The notes: generated from the sequence alone by a model not told the origin. DNA of 40,136 nt from Thermococcus sp. (GCA_027023165.1 JALVWX010000098.1:1-40136); one strand, 5' to 3'. Shown: positions 30,381 to 40,094, numbered from the stretch's first letter. Numbers and translations are program-made.

Positions 30381-32024
30381 ATGGCGCAGGCGTTCAGCGA
30401 CACCCTTGACGAGGCCATGGCGAGAAACCCTCACCTTAGGAAGTACGTTGACCAGTTCAGGAAGAAGTATGGTAAGATGCCGGAGTTTCACGCCCAGCTC
30501 AGCAGGGACATGAAGGATATAATGTACCCCAACATTCTCTATCCCGTCGGCGATCCGATATTCATCCACATCTACGCGGATCCCACCACCGCCGAGAAGA
30601 GGTACATCGTTATAGAGCCGCGCATAGAGAGCAGGGAGGAGGAGCAGAAGTACAACAGGATACGCGACAAGATCCTTGAGATGGCGCCTTCCAAGGATAT
30701 ACCGGAGGAGCAGGAGGAGTTCGAGCGCTTCCTGGATGCACTGTTCGACGAGGCAGTTCTGACTCTGGTCAAGGGGAGCAAGGGCGGCGGACTCCTCGGG
30801 AAGGGCGAGAAGTTTGTCATAACCAAGGAGGAGATGGAGAAGTTCCGCTACCTCATCAAACGCGATATCATAGGCATCGGCCCCCTCGAACCCCTCGCGA
30901 GGGACCCCTACATTGAGGATATCCACATCATCGGTGCCAACAACGTCTCCCTCGTCCACAAGATATTCGAGATGATGCAGACCAACATAACCTTCGGCGA
31001 CGACGTCAAGCTCGCGGACTACTTCAAGAACATGGCCGAGCGCATAGGCAGGCCCGTCAGCGACAGGACTCCGATAGTTGACGGTGCTTTACCAGACGGC
31101 TCCCGTATCAACATCATCTACTCGCCGGACATCTCCATCAAGGGTCCGAGCGCGACAATCCGTAAGTTCTCGGCTACACCTATAAGCATCGTCCAGCTGA
31201 TTGGCTGGGGAACCCTCAGTGCGGAGGTCGCCGCCTACCTCTGGATAGCCCTTGAGTACGGTATGAGCGTCTTCGTCTGCGGCGAGACGGCATCCGGTAA
31301 GACCACCCTTCTGAACTCTATTATCCCCTTCATCAAGCCCGGATCGAAGATATTCACTGCGGAGGATACACCCGAGGTTCAGGTTCCCCATCCAGTCTGG
31401 CAGAGGCTCATAACCCGCGAGCGCGGCCCGGAGGAGAGCAGGGTTACGCTGTTTGACCTCCTTAAAGCAGCCCTGCGTTCGAGGCCGAACTACATCATCG
31501 TCGGTGAGATCCGTGGTGCCGAGGGAGCGATAGCGTTTCAGGCCATGCAGACCGGCCACCCCGTTATGAGCACTTTCCATGCGGGCGACGTTAAGAAGAT
31601 GATACAGCGTTTCACCGGCCACCCGATAAACGTCCCGATAACCTTCATCGACAACCTCAACATAGCCGTCTTCCAGCAGGCGGTCTACGTTAAGGGTAAG
31701 TTCCTGAGGAGGACCATCAACGTCGTCGAGATCGAGGGCTACTACGAGGAGCTTGGCGGTGTTGCCACGAGGAACGTCTTTGAGTGGGACCCCGTGGCGG
31801 ATAAGCACATCTTCCGCGGTTTCAACAACTCGTACATCCTCGAGAGGAAGATAGCGGAGGTAGCCGGCTACGAGGACCCGAAGGAGATTTACAACGAGCT
31901 GTTCCTGCGCGCGAGGATCCTTCAGAGAATGGTTGAACTTGGCATAACAAACTACTGGGACGTCTATAGGGAGATCAAGGCCTTCTACCAGAAGGGCATC
32001 GAGGGCCTGAGCTTTAGGATCTGA
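30381..32024 (+). CDS. flaI: Archaellum motor ATPase FlaI (ArlI)
   Basis: A 547-residue type II/IV secretion-type hexameric ATPase that drives both assembly and rotation. Walker A is CGETASGKTTLLNS with the P-loop at about 301-308. The Asp box TAEDTPEVQVPH follows near 330. Walker B/Glu is YIIVGEIRGAEGAIAFQAM near 374. The His box STFHAG is near 395. The N-terminal 150 residues are the FlaI-specific domain (FSDTLDEAMARNPHLRKY). The length is typical. The ATG at 30381 lies one base after the flaH stop, within GGTGGTGTGAT. It cooperates with FlaH and the membrane platform FlaJ. Confidence 0.97.
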   Translation: MAQAFSDTLDEAMARNPHLRKYVDQFRKKYGKMPEFHAQLSRDMKDIMYPNILYPVGDPIFIHIYADPTTAEKRYIVIEPRIESREEEQKYNRIRDKILEMAPSKDIPEEQEEFERFLDALFDEAVLTLVKGSKGGGLLGKGEKFVITKEEMEKFRYLIKRDIIGIGPLEPLARDPYIEDIHIIGANNVSLVHKIFEMMQTNITFGDDVKLADYFKNMAERIGRPVSDRTPIVDGALPDGSRINIIYSPDISIKGPSATIRKFSATPISIVQLIGWGTLSAEVAAYLWIALEYGMSVFVCGETASGKTTLLNSIIPFIKPGSKIFTAEDTPEVQVPHPVWQRLITRERGPEESRVTLFDLLKAALRSRPNYIIVGEIRGAEGAIAFQAMQTGHPVMSTFHAGDVKKMIQRFTGHPINVPITFIDNLNIAVFQQAVYVKGKFLRRTINVVEIEGYYEELGGVATRNVFEWDPVADKHIFRGFNNSYILERKIAEVAGYEDPKEIYNELFLRARILQRMVELGITNYWDVYREIKAFYQKGIEGLSFRI

Positions 32025-32034
32025 GGTGATTCCC

Positions 32035-33765
32035 ATGGCCGGGGAGAAGATCAGCATTTTCACCAAGGCAGACCTCGACATGAAGACCTACCTCCACAAG
32101 ATACTCTTGCCCTACATGGGGATCTCGGCCCTCCTCTTCATAGCCATTGGCGTCATGACCCTCTTCCTTTACATTCCAAAGGCGCTCAAGATTCTTCTGT
32201 TCATGATACCCGTTATCCTCATGGTCTACGCCGCTATTTATCCGTACATAACAGCCGACTCGAAGAAGATTTCCATCAACTCCAAGATGCCCTACTTCAT
32301 CACCTACTTCGCGGTCCTATCCACGAGTGAGATGGGCCGTTCCGACCTGATAGCGGTTCTCGCGAAGGACCCCAAGCTCGGAGCGATAGCGAGCGAGCTT
32401 AAGAAGGTTCACACAGTTGTCAACAGGCTCCACCTCTCGATGCCAGAAGCCTTCCGCTTCCTCGCGAGGAGAACTCCGAGTCAGATGTTCGCTGACTTCC
32501 TCGACAGGCTTGCCTACTCCCTCGACAGCGGTGTCGACCTCAAGGAGTACCTCTTCCAGGAGCAGCAGACGGTCATGGACGACTACCAGACCTTCTATGA
32601 GGGTGCCCTCTACGACCTTGACATCTTCAAGGAGATATACGAGTCGATAATAATCTCCGTCGTTTTCATTGCGTCCTTCGTCATTATCGGACCCCTTATC
32701 ACAGGCCTCGACCTCGGAACCATGGGGCTCTATGCCATAGCCATGACCCTCGCGGCGGAGATAGGAATCCTCTTCGTGGTCAAGCTCAGGATGCCCGATG
32801 ACCCGATATGGGCGCAGGTGAGGGAGGGAATAGCCGACCCGCGCAGGAAGAGGATAAAGATGGCCGCCCTCTATTCTCTCCTTGGAGTCATCATAGTGGC
32901 CCTCATCTACTTCGTGGTTATAAGGCCGCGCTTTCACGTACCTGAACCCTTCGTCCTCGCCTCCATCCTCACGCCCTTCTTCTACGTGGGACACGTGGTT
33001 GGCAAAGAGGAGGCATCTATCTTCAGAAAGGACGAGAACTTCCCCGCGTTCATAAGGAGCTTAAGCTCCTCTCTGGCGGCGAGCGGAGCCTCGCTCGTCC
33101 TCGTTCTCAAGTATCTCAGCGCCCATGACTTCGGCACCCTCACCGAGGATATCAAAGCCCTTTACCGCCGCCTGGCAATCCGCGTGGACAGGGACAGGGC
33201 TTGGGACTTCTTTATAGCAGGAACCGGTAGCTGGCTCATTGGAATCTTCTCCGAGATATTCCGCGAGAGCCTCAGGATGGGTGCCGAGCCGGACTACGTC
33301 GGCCTCGTCATAAGCAGGAACTTCGAGAGGCTCGTCCGCCTCAGGAGGAAGAGGCAGCAGAGCATAGCGAGCTTCGTCGGCATCATCTACGGCCTCACCG
33401 GGGCATTCGCGTTCTCCTTCGCAGCGTCATTCCAGGTTGCAGTATCGATAAGCCAGCTGTTCGCTCAGATGAACATTCCCACCGACTACATCGGGGACAT
33501 AATCCATGTGATTCCACCATCGGGAATAACCTTTCTCATGTACCTCATGCTCGCGATGATGGTCATGCACTCGCTTCTCTCCGCGATGGTCATAAAGCTC
33601 GCCGACGGCGGGCACATCCTCGGGACAGCGAGGTATTTCGTCATACTCGCGTGGATATTCGCCGTTGGGATGTACCTCGGTCAGGTGCTGATGGCGAAGA
33701 TGATGAACGTAGGTGGAGGTGGAACCACTCAGCTCTTCCTCCACCTCTTGGGGGTGATTGGATGA
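32035..33765 (+). CDS. flaJ: Archaellum membrane platform FlaJ (ArlJ)
   Basis: A 576-residue multi-spanning protein of the GspF/TadC family. Two hydrophobic segments appear near residues 20-65 (MGISALLFIAIGVMTLFLYI), more near 200-240 and 280-320, and the last 120 residues form several more helices (FLMYLMLAMMVMHSLLSAMV). Two cytoplasmic, helix-rich T2SSF domains lie between (SKMPYFITYFAVLSTSEM near 85, then a repeat of this type near 340). These should contact FlaI. The start is ATG 32035 after GAGGTGATTCCC; the GTG at 32026 is inside that site. The downstream surface protein gene begins within its stop (ATGA). Confidence 0.96.
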   Translation: MAGEKISIFTKADLDMKTYLHKILLPYMGISALLFIAIGVMTLFLYIPKALKILLFMIPVILMVYAAIYPYITADSKKISINSKMPYFITYFAVLSTSEMGRSDLIAVLAKDPKLGAIASELKKVHTVVNRLHLSMPEAFRFLARRTPSQMFADFLDRLAYSLDSGVDLKEYLFQEQQTVMDDYQTFYEGALYDLDIFKEIYESIIISVVFIASFVIIGPLITGLDLGTMGLYAIAMTLAAEIGILFVVKLRMPDDPIWAQVREGIADPRRKRIKMAALYSLLGVIIVALIYFVVIRPRFHVPEPFVLASILTPFFYVGHVVGKEEASIFRKDENFPAFIRSLSSSLAASGASLVLVLKYLSAHDFGTLTEDIKALYRRLAIRVDRDRAWDFFIAGTGSWLIGIFSEIFRESLRMGAEPDYVGLVISRNFERLVRLRRKRQQSIASFVGIIYGLTGAFAFSFAASFQVAVSISQLFAQMNIPTDYIGDIIHVIPPSGITFLMYLMLAMMVMHSLLSAMVIKLADGGHILGTARYFVILAWIFAVGMYLGQVLMAKMMNVGGGGTTQLFLHLLGVIG

Positions 33766-35777
33766 GGCCGAAAACCGCCGCGATTGTCATGCTCCTCCTG
33801 CTTTTCCTTTATCTGCCGGGATTTGCCGCGGGAACACACTTCCGCGGACTCGTGAGGATTCCGTTCCAGGTGAGCCTCGACGGAACCATGGTAACTGGAA
33901 AGGACGTATCAATGAGCGGATACAGGCTCCTCGTTGAGTACTGGGACCCACACGGGGGAGGCATCGGAAGCGGGTCGGTGCAGCTTCCCATCGGAGGTGT
34001 CCTTCACCTCTCCAAGTTCAACCTCACCTACCTTGGGGCCTACGTTGGCTACGAAAACTATGCCCTGATAGAGGTGAACACGTCTTACATGATACCCGGC
34101 GATACCCTCACCGTTGCCGGCTACACCATCCACCTCACGTCAGTTTCATCATCCGGTCCCGCGATGGTGGTCACGGATCCAGCCGGAAAGAAGGTCTTGC
34201 TCTCCGGAAAGGGAAAGCACAGGGTTGGACATCTCCTGATAGCTCCCGGGAGCTTCTATCCATTGGTCTACAGCGGCTACCTGCGCATGAACTCCACGCT
34301 GAGCTTCGACGGCCACAACATAACCTTTGTTTCAGTGAACGTCTCGCAGGACTTCGTTTCCAGGGCGGTCTTTGTGGTGGATGGCAACGAGACGGCCGTC
34401 ATCAAAGTGGGAAGCGAGGCCAACGTTGGGCCTTTCTCAGTTGCGGTTGAGGGCGTTGTCTGCAGGGAGGCCAACTCCTCAACCTGCAACTGCAAGTGCG
34501 TCCACTACGCAAAGGTCAGCATCCACTACCTCGGGGCATCGCTGGATGTGTCGGTGGTTCCCGACTTCACGTTCTCCCTCCTGCCGGGACAGTCGCGGAA
34601 CATCGCCAAATACTACGTCCTCCACTACGATTACCACTTCGACGGGAGCGCCAGGGTTCATCTCAGCAACCTCTGCGGGGCCGAGAAGGCCTCTGGAAGG
34701 CTCTCCCCGCTCCCGGCAGGAAGTGATCTGGTTTACAAGGGTGTGGTTCTCTTCGCCGATTCCATCGACCCGGAGAGTGGCAAAGCCACGTTCTACGGCT
34801 TCCTTGAGGGGAACAAACTGCCTGACATCAGCAAGATAGCCAACCTCCTAGTCAACTACACCTTTGAGAGCGGAACCCAGTACGCTCCCGTGAGGGGCAA
34901 CGTGACGATAATCAACACCGGAACGGTCGCGGTTAGTGACGTTGAGGTTGAGGTGAACTACCCGTCAGATGTCCTACCCCTGAACGGGAACACCTTCCAC
35001 GTTGACTCGATTAAAGCCGGCGGAAAGGTTGTCCTGCCAGTGGTGGTCGTTCCCATCTCCTCCGGCAACGTCTCGGCCGGAGAGGTAAAGGTTACTGGAA
35101 AGGTGCCATATGACCCGGCCTGTTGCGGCTACACACTCATGACGTTCACATCCAACAGAGGGATTATCCCGGTTGCTCCGGCGGACGTCGGTTACAACAT
35201 CACAGCCTCGGTTTCCGGCGTCTCCTGCACGTTCAAAGTCGTCAACATCACCGTGGAGAACTCCGGCGGAATGGACCTCCGCCCGGTGATGGTCATAGAC
35301 CGCACCCCTGGAATGGCGCTCTATCCTGACTTCAACGGTACGATCAACGGGACGTTAATCCGGACAAGGATCAAGGTTCCATCAGGAGAGTCGATAACCT
35401 ATTCCCTCAGGGTGATGGCGGAGAGGCCAGTCAACGGCACCATCAGTGTAGAACTTCTCAACCCGTACACCTCAGAGGTTCTTGCCTCCTCCTCAATCTC
35501 CCTCCAGTTTGGGGAATGCCGCGAGGAGGTTGAGACCGTCACCAGCACCGTGACCTCGGTGATCACTCAGCCCTGCAACTGCACTTCCAACATCACCCCG
35601 ATCACGAAAACCGAAACCCTCACCAAAACATCCACCAAAACGCTTACCAAGACCACCACAACCACCTCCAAGGTTCCCTACACCCCGCTGGGTTCTAAGG
35701 CCCTCTGGGGTGGCGTTGGCTTCGCCCTGGGCTTCCTCTCAGTTGTGGCGCTGGCGTGGTACCAGGCCCGCAGGTAG
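33762..35777 (+). CDS. Large membrane-anchored surface protein at the end of the fla operon
   Basis: A 671-residue exported protein of no family I recognise. Residues 1-23 are a signal peptide (MRPKTAAIVMLLLLFLYLPG). The body is beta-rich with many N-x-S/T sequons. A CNCKC motif lies at 242-246. Ig/CARDB-like modules appear near 410-490 (VNYTFESGTQYAPVRGNVTI, then INTGTVAVSDVEVEVNYPSD) and 520-590. A Thr/Lys stalk (about 610-640, TKTETLTKTSTKTLTKTTTT) precedes one membrane helix and the basic end QARR. The ATG at 33762 overlaps the flaJ stop as ATGA, so translation is coupled to the motor platform. The expected topology is a large outer domain with a one-helix anchor. This would fit a protein at the base of the archaellum or in the S-layer around it; that is inference. 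Confidence 0.85.
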   Translation: MRPKTAAIVMLLLLFLYLPGFAAGTHFRGLVRIPFQVSLDGTMVTGKDVSMSGYRLLVEYWDPHGGGIGSGSVQLPIGGVLHLSKFNLTYLGAYVGYENYALIEVNTSYMIPGDTLTVAGYTIHLTSVSSSGPAMVVTDPAGKKVLLSGKGKHRVGHLLIAPGSFYPLVYSGYLRMNSTLSFDGHNITFVSVNVSQDFVSRAVFVVDGNETAVIKVGSEANVGPFSVAVEGVVCREANSSTCNCKCVHYAKVSIHYLGASLDVSVVPDFTFSLLPGQSRNIAKYYVLHYDYHFDGSARVHLSNLCGAEKASGRLSPLPAGSDLVYKGVVLFADSIDPESGKATFYGFLEGNKLPDISKIANLLVNYTFESGTQYAPVRGNVTIINTGTVAVSDVEVEVNYPSDVLPLNGNTFHVDSIKAGGKVVLPVVVVPISSGNVSAGEVKVTGKVPYDPACCGYTLMTFTSNRGIIPVAPADVGYNITASVSGVSCTFKVVNITVENSGGMDLRPVMVIDRTPGMALYPDFNGTINGTLIRTRIKVPSGESITYSLRVMAERPVNGTISVELLNPYTSEVLASSSISLQFGECREEVETVTSTVTSVITQPCNCTSNITPITKTETLTKTSTKTLTKTTTTTSKVPYTPLGSKALWGGVGFALGFLSVVALAWYQARR

Positions 35778-35800
35778 CGGCCGCACACGCCCCCTCCCCC

Positions 35801-35811
35801 TTTTATTTTTT
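35801..35811 (+). terminator. T-rich terminator of the fla operon
   Basis: TTTTATTTTTT lies 24 bp after the stop codon of the surface protein gene, preceded by a C-rich stretch. This is the first T-run after flaB3 strong enough to be an operon terminator. Confidence 0.6.
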
Positions 35812-35813
35812 GA

Positions 35814-36485
<672 letters not shown>

Positions 36486-36525
36486 GCTTTTAAGCTCCAC
36501 CGTGGCCTTTTTCTCAGGTGATACC

Positions 36526-37146
36526 ATGGTCAGGCTCATCGCTTTCGACCTCGAGGGGACGCTCGTCAAATCGGTCTCGAGCTGGGTGGAGCTTCACAAG
36601 CGCTTTGGAACATGGGAGAAGGGAAAGGAGTACGCCGAGCTTTTCTTCTCCGGAGAAATCGACTACGTGAAGTGGGCCGAGCTGGATGCATCCCTCTGGG
36701 AGGGACACACGCGGGATGAAATCCTTGAGTGGGCCAATTCCGTTGAGTACATGGACGGTGCCAAAGAGCTGATCGAGTTTCTGAGGGAGAACGACTTCAA
36801 AATAGCCATCCTCTCTAGCGGTCTCATGTGCCTCGCGGGGAGGATAGCGCGGGAGCTTGGGGTTGACTACGTCTTCGCGAACGAGCTGGTCTTTGATGAA
36901 AACGGCGTCGTCACCGGAAGGGTGAATCCGCTGGTGGACTTCAAGAGCAAGGGAGTCATTCTACGCGAGCTGAAGGAGGAGTTAAGGCCTGAGCTTACAG
37001 TGGCGGTTGGCGACGGCTACAACGACGTAAGCATGTTCAGAGAAGCCGACGTTGCGATAGCGATAAACCCTCACGAGGGCGTTGAGGGCGACCACAACGT
37101 CGAGAGCCTCATGGAAGTGAAGGAGATAATCACCGGCCTGATCTGA
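36526..37146 (+). CDS. HAD-family phosphatase, phosphoserine phosphatase-like
   Basis: A 206-residue HAD hydrolase of subclass IB. Motif I is FDLEGTLVK, with Asp8 as nucleophile and Glu in place of the usual second Asp. Motif II is AILSSGLM near residue 94. Motif III Lys is in VDFKSKGVILREL near 144. Motif IV is VGDGYNDVSMF near 163. The helical cap (about 15-75) is that of SerB-like enzymes. The Glu in motif I could change the general acid step or the substrate, so phosphoserine is only a guess. The start is ATG 36526, behind CAGGTGATACC; the upstream ATG at 36436 lies in pcm. Confidence 0.85.
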   Translation: MVRLIAFDLEGTLVKSVSSWVELHKRFGTWEKGKEYAELFFSGEIDYVKWAELDASLWEGHTRDEILEWANSVEYMDGAKELIEFLRENDFKIAILSSGLMCLAGRIARELGVDYVFANELVFDENGVVTGRVNPLVDFKSKGVILRELKEELRPELTVAVGDGYNDVSMFREADVAIAINPHEGVEGDHNVESLMEVKEIITGLI

Positions 37147-37294
37147 GGGGTCGGGGAAGGGCGTGGTCATCACTCATCAGCAAAGCAAAAGCTCGTCATC
37201 CCCCTGTCGGCCAGACCGGAACCCCCGGTTCACGTTTCCCCGGAGAGGGCGGGTGCCGGGCCGGCGGTGGGAGTATGGAGAGAAAGTTAAAAGC

Positions 37295-38509
37295 TTAGCT
37301 GAAGCCTGCGACCTTGAGGACGAGCCACCAGAAGACGTCGCCCCAGAAGTAGCCCATGAGAAATCCGATGAAGAGCGCCGGCGCGAAGGGCATGGCTTTT
37401 TTCCTCAAAAAGCAGTTCTCAAGCTTTCCCTCCTCGACCAGCTTTCGGAGTTCCTCAATCTGCTCCTTTGTCAGACCCTCCGCCGTTGGGGAGGCTATAA
37501 CCCTTCCGCGCTCCGGCTTCAGCGCGGAGGCGTCAAGCTCCATGACGGCTCTCTTGAGCCTTCCAAACGCATCCTCCCTGTCCCTTAGAATCTCTCCGTT
37601 GAGTTCGTGTATCGTCTCACCAAGGATATCCCACTCGCGGAGCTTCTCAAGGGGGACTTCCTCCATAAGCACCTCCCTGCGGAGGTACTTGACGGTCGAG
37701 AAGAGCACTTTGAAGGTGTAGAGGACAATGAACGTCTTCCAGGAGGCGTTGAAAGCCACCACGGGATCGCGGTAAATGAGGTATGCTATGCCGAGAACTC
37801 CCGCGGCGTTTCCGAGCGTTTTGAACTTCGAGAAGATGATAATCAAAACGAGGCCGAGAACCCAGAGGGCGGTTGAGTTGCTGAAGCCGGTCGTCGCTAT
37901 GGCCGCCTGGATTCCGAGGACGCCCATGAGCCAGAGCCAGAACTCCGCGGTTATCTTCAGGCCGCCGGTAAAGACGTCGCCAAGCTCCCGGAACTTCCCC
38001 CTGACGGCTAAAACCACGAGTGCGTAAACCAGTATGAACGGGAAAACCGCGAGGATGCTGTTGAAGAGTATCGATAGGGAGTACAGGGGAAGGGATTCCC
38101 CGTAGGGAGGGACTACCCTCGCGGTATCAGGTGCGAAGGGCAGGAGGGCTGAAAAGGCGGCGAGAATCACAACGTCTCCGCTCGCCCAGGCGCCCATGTA
38201 GTAGAGTATCATGCCGAGGATAAAGCCCACTACGAGTCCGATGACTCCGGAGAGGGCAAGGAGTGCGTTCCCATCCTTAAGCCCAAGGTACGCGTAGTAG
38301 AGGACTCCCCCCTCCGCTGCGGGAATGATGATCTTGTCTATCCATCTCGGGAGGTCAACTTCCCCGTCGTCCTCCTCCCAGTTGAGGAGCTTTCCCAGAA
38401 GGGTGAGCGTGGGGAACGCGTGGCTGTCGAAGATGAAACCGGTCTTCATGTCCGTGTAGGACGTCAAAATCCCGGCTAACAGGCCGAGAATGAGCGGAAC
38501 CGTCCACAT
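37295..38509 (-). CDS. A24 prepilin peptidase, archaeal type II (EppA-like)
   Basis: A 404-residue membrane aspartyl protease that cuts class III signal peptides. The first catalytic Asp is in LTSYTDMKTGFIFD near residue 20. The second is in GAWASGDVVIL near 111, where the GxGD motif reads A-S-G-D. Eight or so membrane helices follow. A cytoplasmic segment at about 285-375 (EVPLEKLREWDILGETIHEL, then LTKEQIEELRKLVEEGKLE) and the final hydrophobic hairpin match the archaeal A24 C-terminal type II domain. It starts 9 bp after the small pilin gene at 38519-38683 (GGTGGAATC between), which is its likely substrate. Whether it also cuts the archaellins is unclear, since no other A24 peptidase lies in the window. 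Confidence 0.88.
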   Translation of the reverse strand: MWTVPLILGLLAGILTSYTDMKTGFIFDSHAFPTLTLLGKLLNWEEDDGEVDLPRWIDKIIIPAAEGGVLYYAYLGLKDGNALLALSGVIGLVVGFILGMILYYMGAWASGDVVILAAFSALLPFAPDTARVVPPYGESLPLYSLSILFNSILAVFPFILVYALVVLAVRGKFRELGDVFTGGLKITAEFWLWLMGVLGIQAAIATTGFSNSTALWVLGLVLIIIFSKFKTLGNAAGVLGIAYLIYRDPVVAFNASWKTFIVLYTFKVLFSTVKYLRREVLMEEVPLEKLREWDILGETIHELNGEILRDREDAFGRLKRAVMELDASALKPERGRVIASPTAEGLTKEQIEELRKLVEEGKLENCFLRKKAMPFAPALFIGFLMGYFWGDVFWWLVLKVAGFS

Positions 38510-38518
38510 GATTCCACC

Positions 38519-38683
38519 TCACAGGTTCTCGAGAAGCTGTTTCCTTACCTGTGTCGTGTAGTTGCTCACTGCCTTGTTGAGGCTGTAAACGCTGTCCAGG
38601 ATTACCTTTGCGGCTATTACTACTAGGACCAGAACCGCCGCTAGCATGAAGAGGTACTCGAGCGCCCCCTGTGCCCTCCGCAT
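38519..38683 (-). CDS. Small class III (Q-type) pilin
   Basis: A 54-residue protein. The start [20 protein letters not shown] shows the class III signal of archaeal pilins: short basic leader, cut between Ala4 and Gln5, Gln at +1 and Glu at +5, and then a hydrophobic helix. The rest ([14 protein letters not shown]) is a short polar tail with one N-x-T site. Removal of the leader leaves 50 residues, so it could be a minor pilin or a complete tiny pilin. The ATG at 38683 has a GGGTGTAGAAA upstream, and a TATA-like CTTTAAATCC lies near 38717-38727 on the minus strand. It forms an operon with the prepilin peptidase. It is distinct from the archaellins, whose +1 residue is Ala. Confidence 0.88.
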   Translation of the reverse strand: MRRAQGALEYLFMLAAVLVLVVIAAKVILDSVYSLNKAVSNYTTQVRKQLLENL

Positions 38684-38770
38684 TTTCTACACCCGATTAA
38701 GTTTCACCTCAAAGGATTTAAAGTTTCCGTTGGCCTTTTAAGTGGGGCGAGAAATCGGGGTGTGGTGAAG

Positions 38771-39109
38771 ATGAGGGTTCACAGGCTTCGCGTTCGCGAT
38801 GAATACCTCGACTACATAAAGTCCGGCCAAAAGAGGATTGAAGTGAGGGTCGCCTATCCACAGCTCAGAAAAATTCAGCCCGGCGACAAGATACTCTTCA
38901 ACGATGAGGTTCCCGCGGTGGTCACGGGCGTTAAATCCTACGAGACCTTCCGCCAGGTTCTCCGCGAGGAGCCGATAAAGAAAATCTTCCCCGACGAGCC
39001 GAGCTTTGAGAGGGCGGTAAAGAGGTTCCACAACCTCTATCCGAAATGGAAGGAGAACCGGTACGGCGTGATCGCGATAAAGTTCAAGCTCATCGGTGAG
39101 GAGAGATGA
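38771..39109 (+). CDS. ASCH-domain protein, first of a pair
   Basis: A 112-residue protein of the ASCH superfamily, a PUA-like beta-barrel thought to bind RNA or nucleotides. It shows the typical [20 protein letters not shown] start, where the Lys-x-x-E/R stretch is the conserved binding edge, and [11 protein letters not shown], the buried turn of the barrel. The start is ATG 38771 with GGGGTG eight bases before it; the GTG at 38762 is in that region. The stop overlaps the next ATG by 4 bp, so the two ASCH genes are coupled. No target is known. Confidence 0.85.
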   Translation: MRVHRLRVRDEYLDYIKSGQKRIEVRVAYPQLRKIQPGDKILFNDEVPAVVTGVKSYETFRQVLREEPIKKIFPDEPSFERAVKRFHNLYPKWKENRYGVIAIKFKLIGEER

Positions 39110-39675
39110 AGCACCTTGAGTTCGACGGTCGCTATGCCGAAGCCATACTGAAGGGAAGGAAGAGGGCAACGGTGAGGCTCGGCAGGAGGCCCAACCTGAA
39201 GGATGGGGATGAGGTTCTTATCCACTCCGGCGGCTACGCCCTCGGGAAGGCCGTGATAGAGCGGGTCGAGAGCAAGACCGTGGGGGAGCTGACCGATGAG
39301 GACGCTTTTTTAGACGGCTTCTCTAGTAAGGAGGAGCTGATAAACGCCCTCAAAACCCACTACAAGTACGTCAACGACGACTCCCCTGCCCACGTCATCG
39401 TTTTTCGCCTCGTTGAGCGCTTTGATAAACCCATCATGAGTTCTGACTACGCTTACGAGGGGAACAGTCCTGTGGAGATAGCGGAGATGGCATTGAGGCA
39501 CCTCGACCTCCCGGAGGAGGACCGGAAGCTGGTAGAGCTTTTCCTCAAAACCGGGAGCCTGAGGAAGGCCGCCTACAGGCTCGGAGGCATGAACAAGAGG
39601 TATCTGATCAGGGACGCCCTCAGGAGGGCCTACGAAGAGCTGAAGAAGAGGGGCCTCATGGGGCCGAAACTTTGA
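39106..39675 (+). CDS. ASCH-domain protein with helical C-terminal extension
   Basis: A 189-residue protein. Residues 1-105 are an ASCH/PUA-like barrel ([20 protein letters not shown], then [20 protein letters not shown]). Residues 120-189 are helical and include a helix-turn-helix-like segment ([20 protein letters not shown]). This suggests nucleic acid binding in addition to the barrel. It is coupled to the preceding shorter ASCH gene by ATGA. Its 3' end overlaps the convergent small gene by 20 bp. A role in RNA modification or translation control is likely for the superfamily, but not specified by this sequence. Confidence 0.85.
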   Translation: MKHLEFDGRYAEAILKGRKRATVRLGRRPNLKDGDEVLIHSGGYALGKAVIERVESKTVGELTDEDAFLDGFSSKEELINALKTHYKYVNDDSPAHVIVFRLVERFDKPIMSSDYAYEGNSPVEIAEMALRHLDLPEEDRKLVELFLKTGSLRKAAYRLGGMNKRYLIRDALRRAYEELKKRGLMGPKL

Positions 39676-39937
39676 GCGATTCGAGCATTGAGACCGTTTC
39701 GCTTTCTCCCGCCCCGTTTTTAACGGCCGAGAGCGTTATGGGCATGAGCTTGAAGCTTCCGCCGTGAATTAGGTGCCTCAGTTCTCCCGCGAACTGCTCC
39801 ATTTCAAACTCGTCCCGGAATTCAACCTTCGCTATGAAGTCGTACTCCCCGTAGAGCCAGTATCCATCGACGGGGAGCTTCTCCAGAACCTCGTCCCTGA
39901 CGCCCCAGACGAGGAGTATCGCCTCGATTTTCCTCAC
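39656..39937 (-). CDS. Small Lrp/AsnC ligand-domain-like protein
   Basis: A 93-residue protein. The pattern beta (KIEAILLVWG), helix, beta (YWLYGEYDFIAKVEFRDEFE) and a late strand matches the stand-alone ligand-binding (RAM) domain of Lrp/AsnC regulators. In that domain the G-x-[YF]-D strand lines the effector pocket. No DNA-binding part is present. The start is GTG 39937, with a TATA-like GCTTTTATC about 40 bp upstream and almost no leader. Such proteins often pair with full Lrp regulators or sense amino acids. The assignment is moderate because the domain is short and rather variable. Confidence 0.65.
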   Translation of the reverse strand: MRKIEAILLVWGVRDEVLEKLPVDGYWLYGEYDFIAKVEFRDEFEMEQFAGELRHLIHGGSFKLMPITLSAVKNGAGESETVSMLESLKVSAP

Positions 39938-40094
39938 CCCCTTTCCTTCGCCATCAGGACCTCGCGGGGTGATAAAAGCTTTTCTAAGCTTTTTCTATCA
40001 AACCGGCAGATTTTCGAAAGATTTGCGGCAGAATTTTGTCATTGTGCCCGGGAAGGGTTTTAACGTCCACCGTGAACTTAATCCGGTGGTTGAG

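Noticed and set aside
37147..37294. GC-rich gap after the HAD gene examined for a tRNA.
   Set aside because: No acceptor stem, T-loop or anticodon arm could be formed from the sequence by eye.
38685..38691. CTACACC next to the pilin start codon.
   Set aside because: It lies between the TATA box and the start codon in the wrong orientation, unlike the sites at fla and che.
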